This document shows positions 43,973 through 53,358 of a stretch of DNA of 64,000 nt, in pieces. The translations under genes were made by a program, and so were the position numbers. This stretch comes from Anaerolineales bacterium UBA2181. Its GTDB lineage: Bacteria > Chloroflexota > Anaerolineae > Promineifilales > UBA4811. The notes beneath the pieces were generated by a model. That model did no database searches and was not told the DNA's origin. It saw only the letters and a list, made by a program, of their open reading frames with translations. The first letter of the stretch is position 1. Every line of letters starts with the position of its first letter. Location of the stretch: contig DCVT01000037.1 in assembly GCA_002328075.1 (NCBI GenBank), positions 85,336-149,335 on the forward strand. The letters are read 5' to 3'.

Positions 43973-46286
43973 CGCGTATCAGGTCGTAGGAAAAAGGGCA
44001 CCGCTGGTCGATTCCATCGACAAGGTGGTTGGCAGTGCCCGCTTTGGCGCGGATATTAAACTACCAGGGATGTTGGAGGGCAAGATATTGCGCAGTCCGC
44101 ATCCGCACGCGCGCATCCGGTACGTTGACACCGCTGCGGCCGAGGCGCTCCCCGGAGTGCTGGGTGTGATCACGGCGGCCGACACACCCATGGTGCGCTA
44201 TGGGACCATCATCCCGGACCAAACCATCCTGGCGACGGACAAAGTGCGCTACATTGGTGATGAGGTGGCGGCCGTGGCCGCCGTGGATCTGGAGACGGCC
44301 GAGGCAGCGTTGCGCTTGATTAAAGTGGATTATGAACTGCTGCCGCCGGTGCTCGATATGGAAGCGGCCATGCGGGACGATTCGCTGCGGGTCCACAACG
44401 ACGTGCCTAACAACATCGCGGACCATATCCACTTTGAACGGGGCGACCCGGACGGCGGCCGGCGCGATGCGTATGCGTGCTTTACCCGGAGGTTCACCAC
44501 CCCGGCCGTGCACCAGTGTTACCTGGAGCCGAATTCGTGCGTGGCTACCTGGAGCGAGAACGGGTCGCTCACGCTCTGGGCACCCAACCAAGGGCCCTTT
44601 GCCGCCCGTTTGGTGTTAGCCCGGGCGTTGGTGATGCCCGAGGACAAGATCCGGTTCATTCAGACCTTTACTGGCGGCGCCTTTGGCGGCAAGACCTGGC
44701 AGCAAGTGTGGCCCATCACTGCCGTGCTGGCCCGCAAGGCTGGCCGGCCGGTCCGGATAGTGCTTACCCGCCAGGAGGAGTTCGAAGCCACACTGCCGCG
44801 GGTGCCGATGATCATCGACCTCAGTATGGGCGTCTATCGCGACGGCCGGCTGGCCTTCAAGGAGACGCGCATCATGAGCGGCAACGGTGCGTATTCCATT
44901 TCGGCGCCGGCGGTACACTATGTAGCGGCTACCCGATACGACAGTCTCTACCGCCTGGGCAACATACGCTGCACCGCGGATCTTGTGTACACCAACACGG
45001 TGCCGACCGGCATGTTCCGCGGTTTCGGAAATCCGCAGATGCACTTTGCCGGTGAATCGATGATGGATATGCTGGCCGAAGCGGTGGGCATTGACCCGGT
45101 CGAGATTCGGCGACGCAACGCTGCGCTGCCTGGCGATACCTCTGCCCATGGCTGGTACCTGGGCAGTTGCGCGGTCCAGGAGACCATTGAGAAAGCGGCC
45201 GAGGCAACGGACCTGGTCAATCGGCGCCGGGGTGGCCGTCCACTTGCCGACGGCAAGACCTTTTGGGGCATTGGCATGGCCTCCTGTATCCACGTGGCGG
45301 GCAACCGCACCATCTACAAACCGTATGACGGCTCGAACGCCCGAGTTCAGGTATCTGGAGACGGCTCAGTGGTGGTGTATTCCGGCGAGGCGGACCTGGG
45401 ACAGGGTTGTCGGACGGTGTTTGCTCAAATTGCGGCCGAGGTGCTGGGAGTGCCCATGGATGCGGTTACGGTGGCGGCGGCCGACACGGATTTCTCCCCA
45501 TTTGCCATTGGCACGGTGGCCAGCCGGGTGACGACGTTGGGTGGTCTGGCGGTGGATCTGGCTGCCAAGGATGCGCGGGACAAGATTCTGGCGGCGGCGG
45601 CCGAGAACTGGGGAGTCCCAGCGCAGGCGCTCGACATGGAGAATGGTTCGGTGATATCTCGCTCGCATCCCGAGCGCCGTCTCAGTTTCCCCGTCGCGGC
45701 CGAAATCGCATCCGATGCTCTGGGCGGCAAGCCGGTCATCGGCGTCGGTGAGTATCGCACGGAGGGTGTGGTCCTGCCAGACCCGCAGACCAAGTATGGC
45801 AACATCGCCATCGCGTACTCATTTGGCACACAGGTCGCCGAAGTGCTGGTGGACACCGAGACCGGTCGGGTGCGCGTGCTGCGTTTTGTGGCGGCGCACG
45901 ACGTGGGAAGGGCCATCAACCCGTTGGGTGTGGAAGGGCAGATCGAGGGCGGCATTGCGCAAGGAATTGGTTACGCGCTGCTGGAGGAGATCAAGATGGA
46001 CCGGGGCCGGGTGCTCAATCCCGATTTCCTGGACTATCGTATCCCTACCTCGGTGGATATCCCTCCCATTGAATCGATCCTGGTCGAGCCTGATGACCCG
46101 AACGGACCGTTTGGCGCCAAGTCCGTCGGCGAGACGGCGGTTGTGCCCACCGTGGCGGCCGTTGCCAACGCCATCTATGACGCCATCGGTGTTCGGCTCA
46201 CCGACCTCCCGATGACGCCGGATCGAATCCTGGCTGCGCTGCGCGAAAAACGGGCTGGAAGCCAGCCATCCAGCAGCGGCGCGTAG
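43965..46286 (+). CDS. Molybdenum hydroxylase molybdopterin subunit 2 (CoxL/XdhB-type)
   Basis: 773 residues. Motifs: GGAFGGKTWQ (with Thr where many relatives have an acidic residue), GMFRGFGNPQM, GEADLGQGCRTV and catalytic Glu723 in SVGETAVVPT. The CO-dehydrogenase Cys loop is absent. The active-site loops differ from those of the subunit at 27761 (GTG there, GQG here), so the two enzymes probably have different substrates. Confidence 0.93.
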   Translation: MSNAYQVVGKRAPLVDSIDKVVGSARFGADIKLPGMLEGKILRSPHPHARIRYVDTAAAEALPGVLGVITAADTPMVRYGTIIPDQTILATDKVRYIGDEVAAVAAVDLETAEAALRLIKVDYELLPPVLDMEAAMRDDSLRVHNDVPNNIADHIHFERGDPDGGRRDAYACFTRRFTTPAVHQCYLEPNSCVATWSENGSLTLWAPNQGPFAARLVLARALVMPEDKIRFIQTFTGGAFGGKTWQQVWPITAVLARKAGRPVRIVLTRQEEFEATLPRVPMIIDLSMGVYRDGRLAFKETRIMSGNGAYSISAPAVHYVAATRYDSLYRLGNIRCTADLVYTNTVPTGMFRGFGNPQMHFAGESMMDMLAEAVGIDPVEIRRRNAALPGDTSAHGWYLGSCAVQETIEKAAEATDLVNRRRGGRPLADGKTFWGIGMASCIHVAGNRTIYKPYDGSNARVQVSGDGSVVVYSGEADLGQGCRTVFAQIAAEVLGVPMDAVTVAAADTDFSPFAIGTVASRVTTLGGLAVDLAAKDARDKILAAAAENWGVPAQALDMENGSVISRSHPERRLSFPVAAEIASDALGGKPVIGVGEYRTEGVVLPDPQTKYGNIAIAYSFGTQVAEVLVDTETGRVRVLRFVAAHDVGRAINPLGVEGQIEGGIAQGIGYALLEEIKMDRGRVLNPDFLDYRIPTSVDIPPIESILVEPDDPNGPFGAKSVGETAVVPTVAAVANAIYDAIGVRLTDLPMTPDRILAALREKRAGSQPSSSGA

Positions 46287-46328
46287 AGCAGGCCAAGGCC
46301 AACCATGCCGTAACAAGAGGGGAATGAG

Positions 46329-47459
46329 ATGGAGCACCTGATCCGGAACCGGGTAATGGCGTTGAGCCAGGCCACCGAGTACGCCAAAGAGACCTCGGCC
46401 CTGACGGTCGGTGAGCGATATGGACTGCCAGCCGACGAGGTCATCGACCTTTCACTGAACATCAACGTCTTTGGTCCGCCCGAGAGCGCCTGTTCGGCGA
46501 TTCGCGATCGGCTGGGAGGCCTCTACCAATACCCGGACATCGAATTGCGAGAGCTCAAACGGCGGTTGGCGCTCCGGCACAACGTGGACCCGGCCCAGGT
46601 GTTTTTGGGGGACGGTCTCGACGAGGTGCTCAAGCTTATCGCTCAGACGACAATTGAACCCGGGGATGAGGCGATCATCCCCATACCGACGTTTCCTCGC
46701 TACGAGCTAGAGGTGAGCATCATGGGGGGCTTTCCCCGGCTCGTGCCACTGACCGACACCTACCAAGTGCCGGCCGAAGCTGTGCTGGCCCAGGTGACGC
46801 CGCGCACCAAGCTCATCTTTCTTTGTTCGCCGAACAATCCCACCGGCGTCCCAGTGGAGCGCGAGGTGGTGCGCCGGCTGTTGGAGCTTGGCCCGGCTGG
46901 GCCTCTGGTGGTCCTGGACGAAGCAATGATCTTTCCGCGCGATCCCGGTATGACGGACCTGGCGTCCTCCAGCCCCAATTTGATGGTCCTCAGGACGTTT
47001 TCCAAGTACCACGGACTGGCCGGCGCCCGGGTCGGGTATGCCGTGGGCGATCCGAATCTGCTAAAATACATGGAAATCGTCCGGCCGCCGTTTAACGTCA
47101 ATCTTTTGGGCGAGGCTGCAGTGCTGGGTGCGCTGGACGACACGACCTTCCTGGAAAGGGTCTGGAGCGCCATTGGCGAGCAGAGACGCATCTTGTTGGA
47201 TCAACTCTCGGCCATGCCCGGCATTCGAACCTGGCCGGTGGAGACAGGCGTGCTGACGTTCGACGTGACGGGAACTGGCTGGACCTCGCCTGAGTTGACC
47301 GAGGCGTTGGCCAGTCGCGGCGTGGTCGTGGTGGACTGCCGCTCCTACCGCGGTCTTGAAAAGGCGGATCTGATCCGTATCTCCATTGGGTTGGAAAGCC
47401 ACAATCGACGCTTTCTGGCGGCTCTGCATGAGGTGTTGCAGGGCGGGCGTTTGCAGTGA
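46329..47459 (+). CDS. Class I/II aminotransferase, histidinol-phosphate aminotransferase-like
   Basis: 376 residues, fold-type I. PLP lysine Lys226 in RTFSKYHGLAGARVGY; the SPNNPTG motif at 167-173 and VVLDEAM hold the other cofactor contacts. No histidine-biosynthesis genes are near, and many HisC-like enzymes act on other amines or decarboxylate amino acids (CobD-like), so a pathway role is more likely. GAGGGGAATGAG precedes ATG 46329. It lies between the second molybdenum hydroxylase and ubiX. Confidence 0.88.
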   Translation: MEHLIRNRVMALSQATEYAKETSALTVGERYGLPADEVIDLSLNINVFGPPESACSAIRDRLGGLYQYPDIELRELKRRLALRHNVDPAQVFLGDGLDEVLKLIAQTTIEPGDEAIIPIPTFPRYELEVSIMGGFPRLVPLTDTYQVPAEAVLAQVTPRTKLIFLCSPNNPTGVPVEREVVRRLLELGPAGPLVVLDEAMIFPRDPGMTDLASSSPNLMVLRTFSKYHGLAGARVGYAVGDPNLLKYMEIVRPPFNVNLLGEAAVLGALDDTTFLERVWSAIGEQRRILLDQLSAMPGIRTWPVETGVLTFDVTGTGWTSPELTEALASRGVVVVDCRSYRGLEKADLIRISIGLESHNRRFLAALHEVLQGGRLQ

Positions 47460-47583
47460 ACCAGCGCCAGTATGATCGCGACCGGGACTGACATGCGGGA
47501 CTCGGGAAAAGACCCAAAGAGGGAAGCAGATGGGCTGCCGTCCGTAGCAGTGCGCGCCGGACTAGTGGTTAGAAGGTAAATCG

Positions 47584-48159
47584 ATGGACAGATTGGTGGT
47601 TGCGTTATCCGGGGCCAGCGGGCAGATCATTGGGATCCGTCTGTTGGAGGTCTTGCGCCAGCGGCGCGTGGTGGAGACCCACCTGGTGATCACCGAGGCC
47701 GCGCGCGTGACCATTGCGCAGGAGACGGACTGGCAGCTGGCGGACATAGAACGGCTGGCAGACGCCGTGTACTCGCCGGGAGACATCGGTGCAGCCATCG
47801 CCAGTGGTTCGTTCGCGACCAGGGGGATGGTGGTGGTGCCCTGCAGCATCAAGACGCTGTCCGCCATTGCCCATAGCTACAACGCAGAGTTGATTGCCCG
47901 CGCGGCCGACGTCCAGCTCAAGCAAGGCCGGCCGGTCGTCCTGGTGGTGCGCGAGACTCCACTCCATCGTGGTCATCTCCGGCTGATGCTGGAAGCCACC
48001 GAGAACGGCTGCGTGATCATGCCGCCGGTGCCCGCCTTTTACTATCGGCCGGCGACCATTGAGGACCTGGTGAATCATACCGTTGGGCGGATTCTCGCCC
48101 GGCTGGGGATCGACAACGCGCTGTACCGCGAGTGGACCGGCCCGGCCGGCGAGGATTAA
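47584..48159 (+). CDS. ubiX: UbiX-family flavin prenyltransferase
   Basis: 191 residues. Makes the prenylated FMN cofactor of UbiD enzymes from FMN and dimethylallyl (pyro)phosphate. Family marks are ALSGASGQIIGIRLLEVL at the N-terminus, VVVPCSIKTLSAIAHSY (about 83-99) and VLVVRETPLHRGHLRLMLEA (about 120-139), with PPVPAFYYRP later. It closes the catabolic locus and would supply all three UbiD enzymes upstream. AAGG precedes ATG 47584. The next gene is convergent. Confidence 0.95.
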   Translation: MDRLVVALSGASGQIIGIRLLEVLRQRRVVETHLVITEAARVTIAQETDWQLADIERLADAVYSPGDIGAAIASGSFATRGMVVVPCSIKTLSAIAHSYNAELIARAADVQLKQGRPVVLVVRETPLHRGHLRLMLEATENGCVIMPPVPAFYYRPATIEDLVNHTVGRILARLGIDNALYREWTGPAGED

Positions 48160-48325
48160 GGCGGGTAATCGGCCGCCGGCCGGACGGTGGAGGCGCTGGC
48201 GACCGGCGGGGAGGATGATGGGGGCCTCGGCCGCTTGTCCGCGGTCAGGTCGCCGGATGCCAGCAGGGAGTGCAGCACCATCGAACCGGAGCTGCGTGGC
48301 GCCGTTGGATCGGCAACCGGACGGT

Positions 48326-49480
48326 CTACAAAGCCCCGCGCAGCACTGCGGTCAACTCGGCATCGGTGAGTGGGATGGGATTTCCCTGCATGCTGCTGGA
48401 TAGCTGGGATTGGGCCACCACGGCCGGCAGGTCCGTTTCGGCCAGCCCATAGCCGGAGAGCGGCGGAACCTGAAGTTCCTTGCACAGCGCCTCAATCCAG
48501 GCACCCCCATCGGCCGCCGTAGCGGTGCCGTTCCCGGTCAACAACTGCGCTGCCTCACCGTAGCGCTCCAGGGCCGGCGAATCCGGAGCGCGGGTTTGCA
48601 GGGCCCGCCGGTTGGCCTCCCAAACACCCGGCAGCAGCCGAGCGCATAATGCCCCGTGCGGCGCCGAGAACCGCCCACCCAACACGCCGGCCATACCATG
48701 CACGGCCCCCAGTTTGGCGTTGGCCAGCGCCAGGCCGCCAAGCAGACTGGCCAGCGCCATGGCTTCTCGCGCCTTTGTATCATCGCCGTCGTTGTAGGCC
48801 TGAGCCAGCGCCCACGCCGCTTGCGTCAACCCCTCGCGGCACAGGCCGTCGGTCAGTGGGTTGGCCTGGCGGGAGACAAAGGGCTCAACCAATTGTGTCA
48901 GCGCGTCAAGTCCGGTGCTGGCGGTGAGCGCCGGCGGCATGGAGTGGGTGAGCTCAGGGTCCACCACCGCCAAACTCGGCAACATCCAGGGGCTGCGGAG
49001 GCTGACCTTGACTCGGTGCTCAGGCGACGCGAGCACCGCATTGCGAGTCACCTCAGCGCCGGTCCCGGCCGTGGTCGGGATGGCGATGACAGGCAGCGAC
49101 GGGCGGGTCAACGGTTGGCCACGGCCGATCACCTCCAGATAATCCAACGGATCGCCGGGGTTGGCCACCAGGGCGGCAATCGCTTTGGCCGAGTCGATGG
49201 CACTGCCTCCGCCGAGTCCGATCACCAGATCGCAGCCCGTGCCCCGGGCGTGCTCCACTGCCTGGCGAACAATGTCCACCGTCGGTTCACCGGAGACCGG
49301 GTAGGTACCGGCCGTCACCCGGGCGGCCTGCAGCAGCTCCAGGAGCCGTGTAGCATGCAGCCCCATCCGGCCGGTGACCACCATCGCACGGTTTCCCAGC
49401 CGTGCCGCCGGCAGTCCCACCTGCTGGAGTGTTCCTGCTCCAAACAGGATGCGGGTTGCGGTGGCGAATTCAAAGCGCAC
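48326..49480 (-). CDS. Iron-containing (group III) alcohol dehydrogenase
   Basis: 384 residues from GTG 49480. NAD site GLGGGSAIDSAKA (about 88-100), then PTTAGTGAEVTRNAV. Metal ligands by position are Asp192, His261 (AVHGMAG) and His275 (APHGAL); the fourth, normally a histidine in DALTH, is Gln196 (GLDALTQLVE), which may change metal choice or be a subfamily trait. It would interconvert an alcohol or hydroxy acid with the carbonyl compound. It follows the ABM gene with a 6-bp gap and converges on ubiX. Confidence 0.9.
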   Translation of the reverse strand: MRFEFATATRILFGAGTLQQVGLPAARLGNRAMVVTGRMGLHATRLLELLQAARVTAGTYPVSGEPTVDIVRQAVEHARGTGCDLVIGLGGGSAIDSAKAIAALVANPGDPLDYLEVIGRGQPLTRPSLPVIAIPTTAGTGAEVTRNAVLASPEHRVKVSLRSPWMLPSLAVVDPELTHSMPPALTASTGLDALTQLVEPFVSRQANPLTDGLCREGLTQAAWALAQAYNDGDDTKAREAMALASLLGGLALANAKLGAVHGMAGVLGGRFSAPHGALCARLLPGVWEANRRALQTRAPDSPALERYGEAAQLLTGNGTATAADGGAWIEALCKELQVPPLSGYGLAETDLPAVVAQSQLSSSMQGNPIPLTDAELTAVLRGAL

Positions 49481-49486
49481 AGGTGA

Positions 49487-49795
49487 CTACCCCCAACGGT
49501 CCTCGTCCGGATAGACGTTTCGGTACAGAATGCTGGTGCGGGGTTCAGCCATCATCGGCGCCACCGCGTCGCGCCAGACCGCATAGTGTTCGGTTTCCTT
49601 GTGACGAGCAGGGTCGTCTGCGGTGCGGTAGACCTCAACCAACACAAAGCGGGTGGGGTCGCTCTGCTGCTGGATGACGTCAAAGCGGGCGATCCCGGGC
49701 TCCTGGACACTGTGGCGGGCGTTTTCCGCCGAAGACATCTGGAATGCCTGCACCGCTTCTGGTTTCACATGGACAAGAACGTGGACGATGTGCAT
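49487..49795 (-). CDS. Antibiotic biosynthesis monooxygenase (ABM)-domain protein
   Basis: 102 residues, ferredoxin-like dimeric barrel. The N-terminal strand VHVLVHVKPEAVQAFQMSS and the later GIARFDVIQQQSDPTRFVLVEVY follow the ABM/LsrG pattern. Such proteins are cofactor-free oxygenases or isomerases. AGGAG lies upstream of ATG 49795. It forms a two-gene unit with the alcohol dehydrogenase. Confidence 0.88.
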   Translation of the reverse strand: MHIVHVLVHVKPEAVQAFQMSSAENARHSVQEPGIARFDVIQQQSDPTRFVLVEVYRTADDPARHKETEHYAVWRDAVAPMMAEPRTSILYRNVYPDEDRWG

Positions 49796-49889
49796 GATAG
49801 TCTCCTGGATCTGCTAACCCTCTTGGATTGCGCTGATTCACTTGCCTGGGGCGGCCGGCCACAAACCCGGCCGGTGCTCGCCAGGTACC

Positions 49890-49932
49890 AGTATACCACG
49901 CCGCCCGGTGTGCACCTCAGACCTCGGAGGTC
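49890..49932 (-). promoter_or_regulatory. Extended -10 promoter and palindrome upstream of the ABM-dehydrogenase unit
   Basis: On the minus strand TGGTATACT (-10 at 49895-49890) has the TGn extension but no clear -35 at 17 bp. A perfect 13-base palindrome GACCTC-G-GAGGTC (49920-49932) lies about 25 bp upstream and may be an operator. The rest of the 226-bp gap shows nothing. Confidence 0.4.
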
Positions 49933-50021
49933 ACTTGAGTGTCGCCTCCACACGGATCCCACCAAGCCAGTGGACTCTGGGCTGCGGGGCGCCGGGGTTC
50001 CGGTCGGTGACCGGCGGATGC

Positions 50022-50891
50022 CTACTGGTGCATCCTCCATCCGCCGCCGACGTAGATGAGCTGACCGGTCACCCAACGCGCTTGCTCGGACGCCAGCCAG
50101 ACCACCACGTCGGCGATGTCCTCCGGTTGCCCAACGCGCCGCAAGGGGGTCTGGGAGGCGATAGATGCCTCTTGCTCGGGATTCAGGTACCCGGTCTGAA
50201 TCGGACCAGGGGCGATAACATTCACGGTGATCCCGTATTGGCCCACCTCCGCGGCGGCCGACCGGCTGTACGATTCGATGGCGTGCTTGCTGGCCGCATA
50301 GCTGACGTTCTCCGGGTGCGCATGCGCAGCGTCCGTGCTGAGGTTGACGATACGACCCCAGGAGGCGCCCCGCATCAGGAAGCGGCGGATGTATTCGGAC
50401 ATCATCAGAGCGTAGGAGCGGCTGTTTGTCGACCAGTTGGGATCCATGTCCCTCGGCGCTATCAGGTTGACTCCAAAACCGGCCGACGTGACCCGGCCGG
50501 GGTCAAAGGTATCCGGCGCGCAGTAGGTGTGGTTGTTTACCAGAATGTGCACCGGCCCCCATTCGAGCTCGCAGCGGTCAAACAGCGCCGGGATACGGTC
50601 GGGAGTCGAGAGATCCATCTCGACGGCGGTGGCGCTACCGCCGGCCGAACGGATCTGGTCCAGCGTTGGCTGCGCCGTCTGCTGTTGGTTGGCGCGGTAG
50701 AGCCATACGCCCCCAATCCCCAATTCGCAGGCGCGGGCCAGCTCCTCAATTGGCAGGTTGCAGGGTTCGCGGAAAAACGTCATCAGGACCCGGGCGCCCT
50801 GCGCCGCCAACCCGCGGGCTATCGCGGCGCCGATGCCATGGTTGGCTCCGGTAACCAGAGCTACTTTGCCGGTAATCTGGGGGTCGATCAT
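50022..50891 (-). CDS. Short-chain dehydrogenase/reductase
   Basis: 289 residues. Cofactor site TGANHGIG (14-21), NNHTY in place of the common NNAG, catalytic Ser185 (NLST) and Tyr198/Lys202 (YAASK), C-terminal WVTGQLIYVGGG. Somewhat longer than the 250-residue classical form because of an insert near 45-75. AAGGAGG precedes ATG 50891. NAD(P)-dependent oxidation or reduction of an alcohol/ketone is expected; the substrate is unknown. Confidence 0.9.
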   Translation of the reverse strand: MIDPQITGKVALVTGANHGIGAAIARGLAAQGARVLMTFFREPCNLPIEELARACELGIGGVWLYRANQQQTAQPTLDQIRSAGGSATAVEMDLSTPDRIPALFDRCELEWGPVHILVNNHTYCAPDTFDPGRVTSAGFGVNLIAPRDMDPNWSTNSRSYALMMSEYIRRFLMRGASWGRIVNLSTDAAHAHPENVSYAASKHAIESYSRSAAAEVGQYGITVNVIAPGPIQTGYLNPEQEASIASQTPLRRVGQPEDIADVVVWLASEQARWVTGQLIYVGGGWRMHQ

Positions 50892-51251
50892 GTGCTCCTC
50901 CTTGTTCCAGATCAGCTATCACCGACGGGAAAACCACCATCGCCCAGGGCATCGGGAGAATAGACGGACCGAGCGAACAGATGGCGGCAGCCCAGAGGGA
51001 TCCGGCATCAGCGAGGTGTCTCCAGTTGGCTGCCACATGTGATGGCCGACCGGATCGTGATCTGCAGCGGCTCGTTGCGCACCGTGTGGCGCCCGGACGC
51101 GCCGGTGGTGCGCAGGGGAATCACCGGGTCGGCCGAGAGCACGCCCTGGCGGCAAGCGCGAGACAGCGGCGGGCCGGTGGATGCGTCTGCCCGCGCGTCG
51201 CGCGCCTTCCTGACCGATCGGAGCTCGCCACCCGATAGATTGTCGAGCGGG
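50892..51251. other. Gap of 360 bp with only a weak reading frame
   Basis: A minus-strand frame of 83 codons (51259-51008) overlaps the nitrilase stop by 8 bp but has no ribosome site and an Arg/Ser-rich, low-complexity product, so it is not called as a gene. No promoter or repeat was recognised. Confidence 0.45.
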
Positions 51252-52253
51252 TCAGTCATGGCGGCCGGTCAACCCCGGTGGGACGGTCCGAGTGTCCCCA
51301 GACCGGTAAACCAGCGGCGGCTGAGCCGCTTCGTTTACCGTCAACTGAAAGACGTCGGGACGGGCGTAATGGCCGACGGGGTCGAAGTCAAAGCGCGCCC
51401 GGACGACGTCGGCCGGGTCCAGGACGGCCGTCAGTATTCCCTCCTCACCGTACAGCGGCCCGGCCAACAGGTCGCCCAGAGGCGAATAGACGGCGCTGCC
51501 GCCACGACAGAGCTCCTCCGGCTGCGACGCCAGCTCTTCAACACCGGGAAGATCGGCCGGCACCATGCTGCGGGTCAGGTACTGGTTGCAGCCTAACACG
51601 AAACAGCGGCCTTCCAGCGAGATGTGGCGCAGCGTTGCCTGCCACCCGTCGCGTTGGTCGGCAGTTGGTGCCAGATAGATCTGTACCCCTTTGCCATACA
51701 TGGCGAACCGAGCCAGCGGCATATAGTTCTCCCAACAGATGAGTCCGCCCACCTTGCCAAAGGGGGTGTCGATGACGGTGAGGGTGCTGCCGTCTCCGCG
51801 GCCCCAGATGAGCCGCTCGGCCGCGGTGGGCACCAGCTTGCGGTGCAGTCCCAGCAAGGACCCGTCCGGACCCAGGTAAAGTAGCGTGCAGTAGACCGTT
51901 CCCCGGCTGTAGCGGCCGTCGCGCTCGATCACACCGATGGCGAGAAAAGCGTGGGCGTCACGCGCGGCCGCTCCCAGCGCCTCCACCTCCGGACCGGGAA
52001 TCTGGATGGCATTGGCCCAGTATCGCTCCCACAGCTGCCGGCCGGCCGGGGTGCGGCCGCCGACCACTGTGCCGAAGGTAAACCCACGCGGATAGGCGGG
52101 GATGAACGCTTCGGGAAAAAGGATCAACCGCGCTCCTTGCTCGGCGGCCTCGGCGGTCAACCGCACTGCCTTTTGGATCGATCCGGCACGATCGAAAACT
52201 ACCGGCGCCGCCTGAACTACGGCAACCTGAACCTGGGAACCATGGTCGTCCAT
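51252..52253 (-). CDS. Nitrilase (carbon-nitrogen hydrolase family)
   Basis: 333 residues. The Glu-Lys-Cys triad is Glu48 (LFPEAFIP), Lys139 (HRKLVPT) and Cys173 (GGLICWENYMPL). The CWENYMPL wording and length place it among true nitrilases (nitrile to acid plus ammonia; cyanide dihydratase relatives) rather than amidases. ATG 52253 is chosen because AAGGAG lies six bases upstream; longer in-frame starts up to 52421 lie in sequence without protein-like character. It could supply carboxylic acids to the catabolic locus. Confidence 0.92.
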   Translation of the reverse strand: MDDHGSQVQVAVVQAAPVVFDRAGSIQKAVRLTAEAAEQGARLILFPEAFIPAYPRGFTFGTVVGGRTPAGRQLWERYWANAIQIPGPEVEALGAAARDAHAFLAIGVIERDGRYSRGTVYCTLLYLGPDGSLLGLHRKLVPTAAERLIWGRGDGSTLTVIDTPFGKVGGLICWENYMPLARFAMYGKGVQIYLAPTADQRDGWQATLRHISLEGRCFVLGCNQYLTRSMVPADLPGVEELASQPEELCRGGSAVYSPLGDLLAGPLYGEEGILTAVLDPADVVRARFDFDPVGHYARPDVFQLTVNEAAQPPLVYRSGDTRTVPPGLTGRHD

Positions 52254-52275
52254 GGACATCTCCTTGAATAGACGC

Positions 52276-53241
52276 CTACTGGCGTTTACGTGCATCGGTG
52301 CCTTTCGGCACTGGTTGACGGATCGGCCGGTGTGCGGCCTGCAGGGCCCGGGCGCAGGCGAGCCACCTCGCACCCACCCGGCCGTGGTCGTCATACACCC
52401 ACCACGCCGAGACCACTGCATGCGCTTGCGCCCAGCCGAGGAGCCGAACGGCGTCGAACCCCAGCAACTCGCCCAACTGGTCTGCCCGCCGCACCATCAC
52501 ACGCGACAGATCAGGCCAACTGAGCAGCGCCGGCATCGGGTTGCAGAGCAGGTTCGCGGCGTCGTATTCGGCCTCACCCACAATCCCTTTCGGGTCGATG
52601 GCCAGCCATGGCCGGCGCTGGGCTGCCAGGATGTTGCCGTGGTGCAGGTCGCCGTGCAGCAGCATGGGCGGACCCTGGCTGGCAAGCAGCTCGGCGAACA
52701 ACCGCTCGGCGCGGTCCACCAGGTCGGCGGGAAACGGGCCGGATGTGCCCTGGAACCGGCGGCGCAAGTCGGCCAGGTCTCCTGCCCGGTCGGCCACGCT
52801 GCGAAAGGGGTGGGTTGCCGGGACGGGAATGGGCAGCAGGCGCATGACCTGGGCTGCCTGCTGCGTTGCCTGCTGGTCGTCGGGTAGGGCTGACAGCGGG
52901 TGGCCTGGACGCAGTCGCTCCAGCAGTAGCATGCCAAGTTCGAGGTCGGAGTCGATCAGCCGGGCGGTACCCTGACCGGCCAGGCACCGTAGAGCCTCAG
53001 CTTCGCGACGCAGGCCAACGTGCGGCACCCCCAATTTGACCACGAGGTCGATGCCAACCCGGGTGGTGGCGGGCGCGACATAGTGGTACGAGAGCGATTC
53101 GAACGGAGGGCCTATCTGCAGATCCCAGCGCTCGGCGATGGCGTCCAATAGGCCGGGCAGGGCTGTGAGCCACCGGACGCCGGCCGGGCCGTGGAGTTCG
53201 GTGATGGTCCGCTCAAGACCGGCGGCGAGGGGCTGGCTCAT
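52276..53241 (-). CDS. Aminoglycoside/hydroxyurea-type phosphotransferase (APH(6)-like kinase)
   Basis: 321 residues from ATG 53241 (GTG 53277 is an alternative 12 codons upstream). The kinase-like catalytic loop is LLHGDLHHGNIL and the metal-binding Asp follows in LAIDPKGIVGEAEYD. The pattern fits the streptomycin 6-kinase/hydroxyurea phosphotransferase family. The natural substrate may be a metabolite rather than an antibiotic. It lies 22 bp upstream of the nitrilase, on the same strand. Confidence 0.85.
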   Translation of the reverse strand: MSQPLAAGLERTITELHGPAGVRWLTALPGLLDAIAERWDLQIGPPFESLSYHYVAPATTRVGIDLVVKLGVPHVGLRREAEALRCLAGQGTARLIDSDLELGMLLLERLRPGHPLSALPDDQQATQQAAQVMRLLPIPVPATHPFRSVADRAGDLADLRRRFQGTSGPFPADLVDRAERLFAELLASQGPPMLLHGDLHHGNILAAQRRPWLAIDPKGIVGEAEYDAANLLCNPMPALLSWPDLSRVMVRRADQLGELLGFDAVRLLGWAQAHAVVSAWWVYDDHGRVGARWLACARALQAAHRPIRQPVPKGTDARKRQ

Positions 53242-53358
53242 GTTCTGTGGCGTCGCGTGCGAGAAACGGAGGCGCACCCCACGCGCTTCTCACAGGCGGG
53301 TGAGCCGGGCGGACTCAAGGTCCGCCAACGGATCCAACTGTGCCGGGTCATGCCGCTC

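Noticed and set aside
27761..46286. The CoxL-type subunits as carbon monoxide dehydrogenases
   Set aside because: The active-site Cys loop typical of form I CO dehydrogenase is absent in both; their loops read GACRGYGG and GMFRGFGN.
51008..51259. 83-codon minus-strand frame between nitrilase and SDR
   Set aside because: No ribosome site, Arg/Ser-rich product without recognisable motifs; kept only as a note on the gap.
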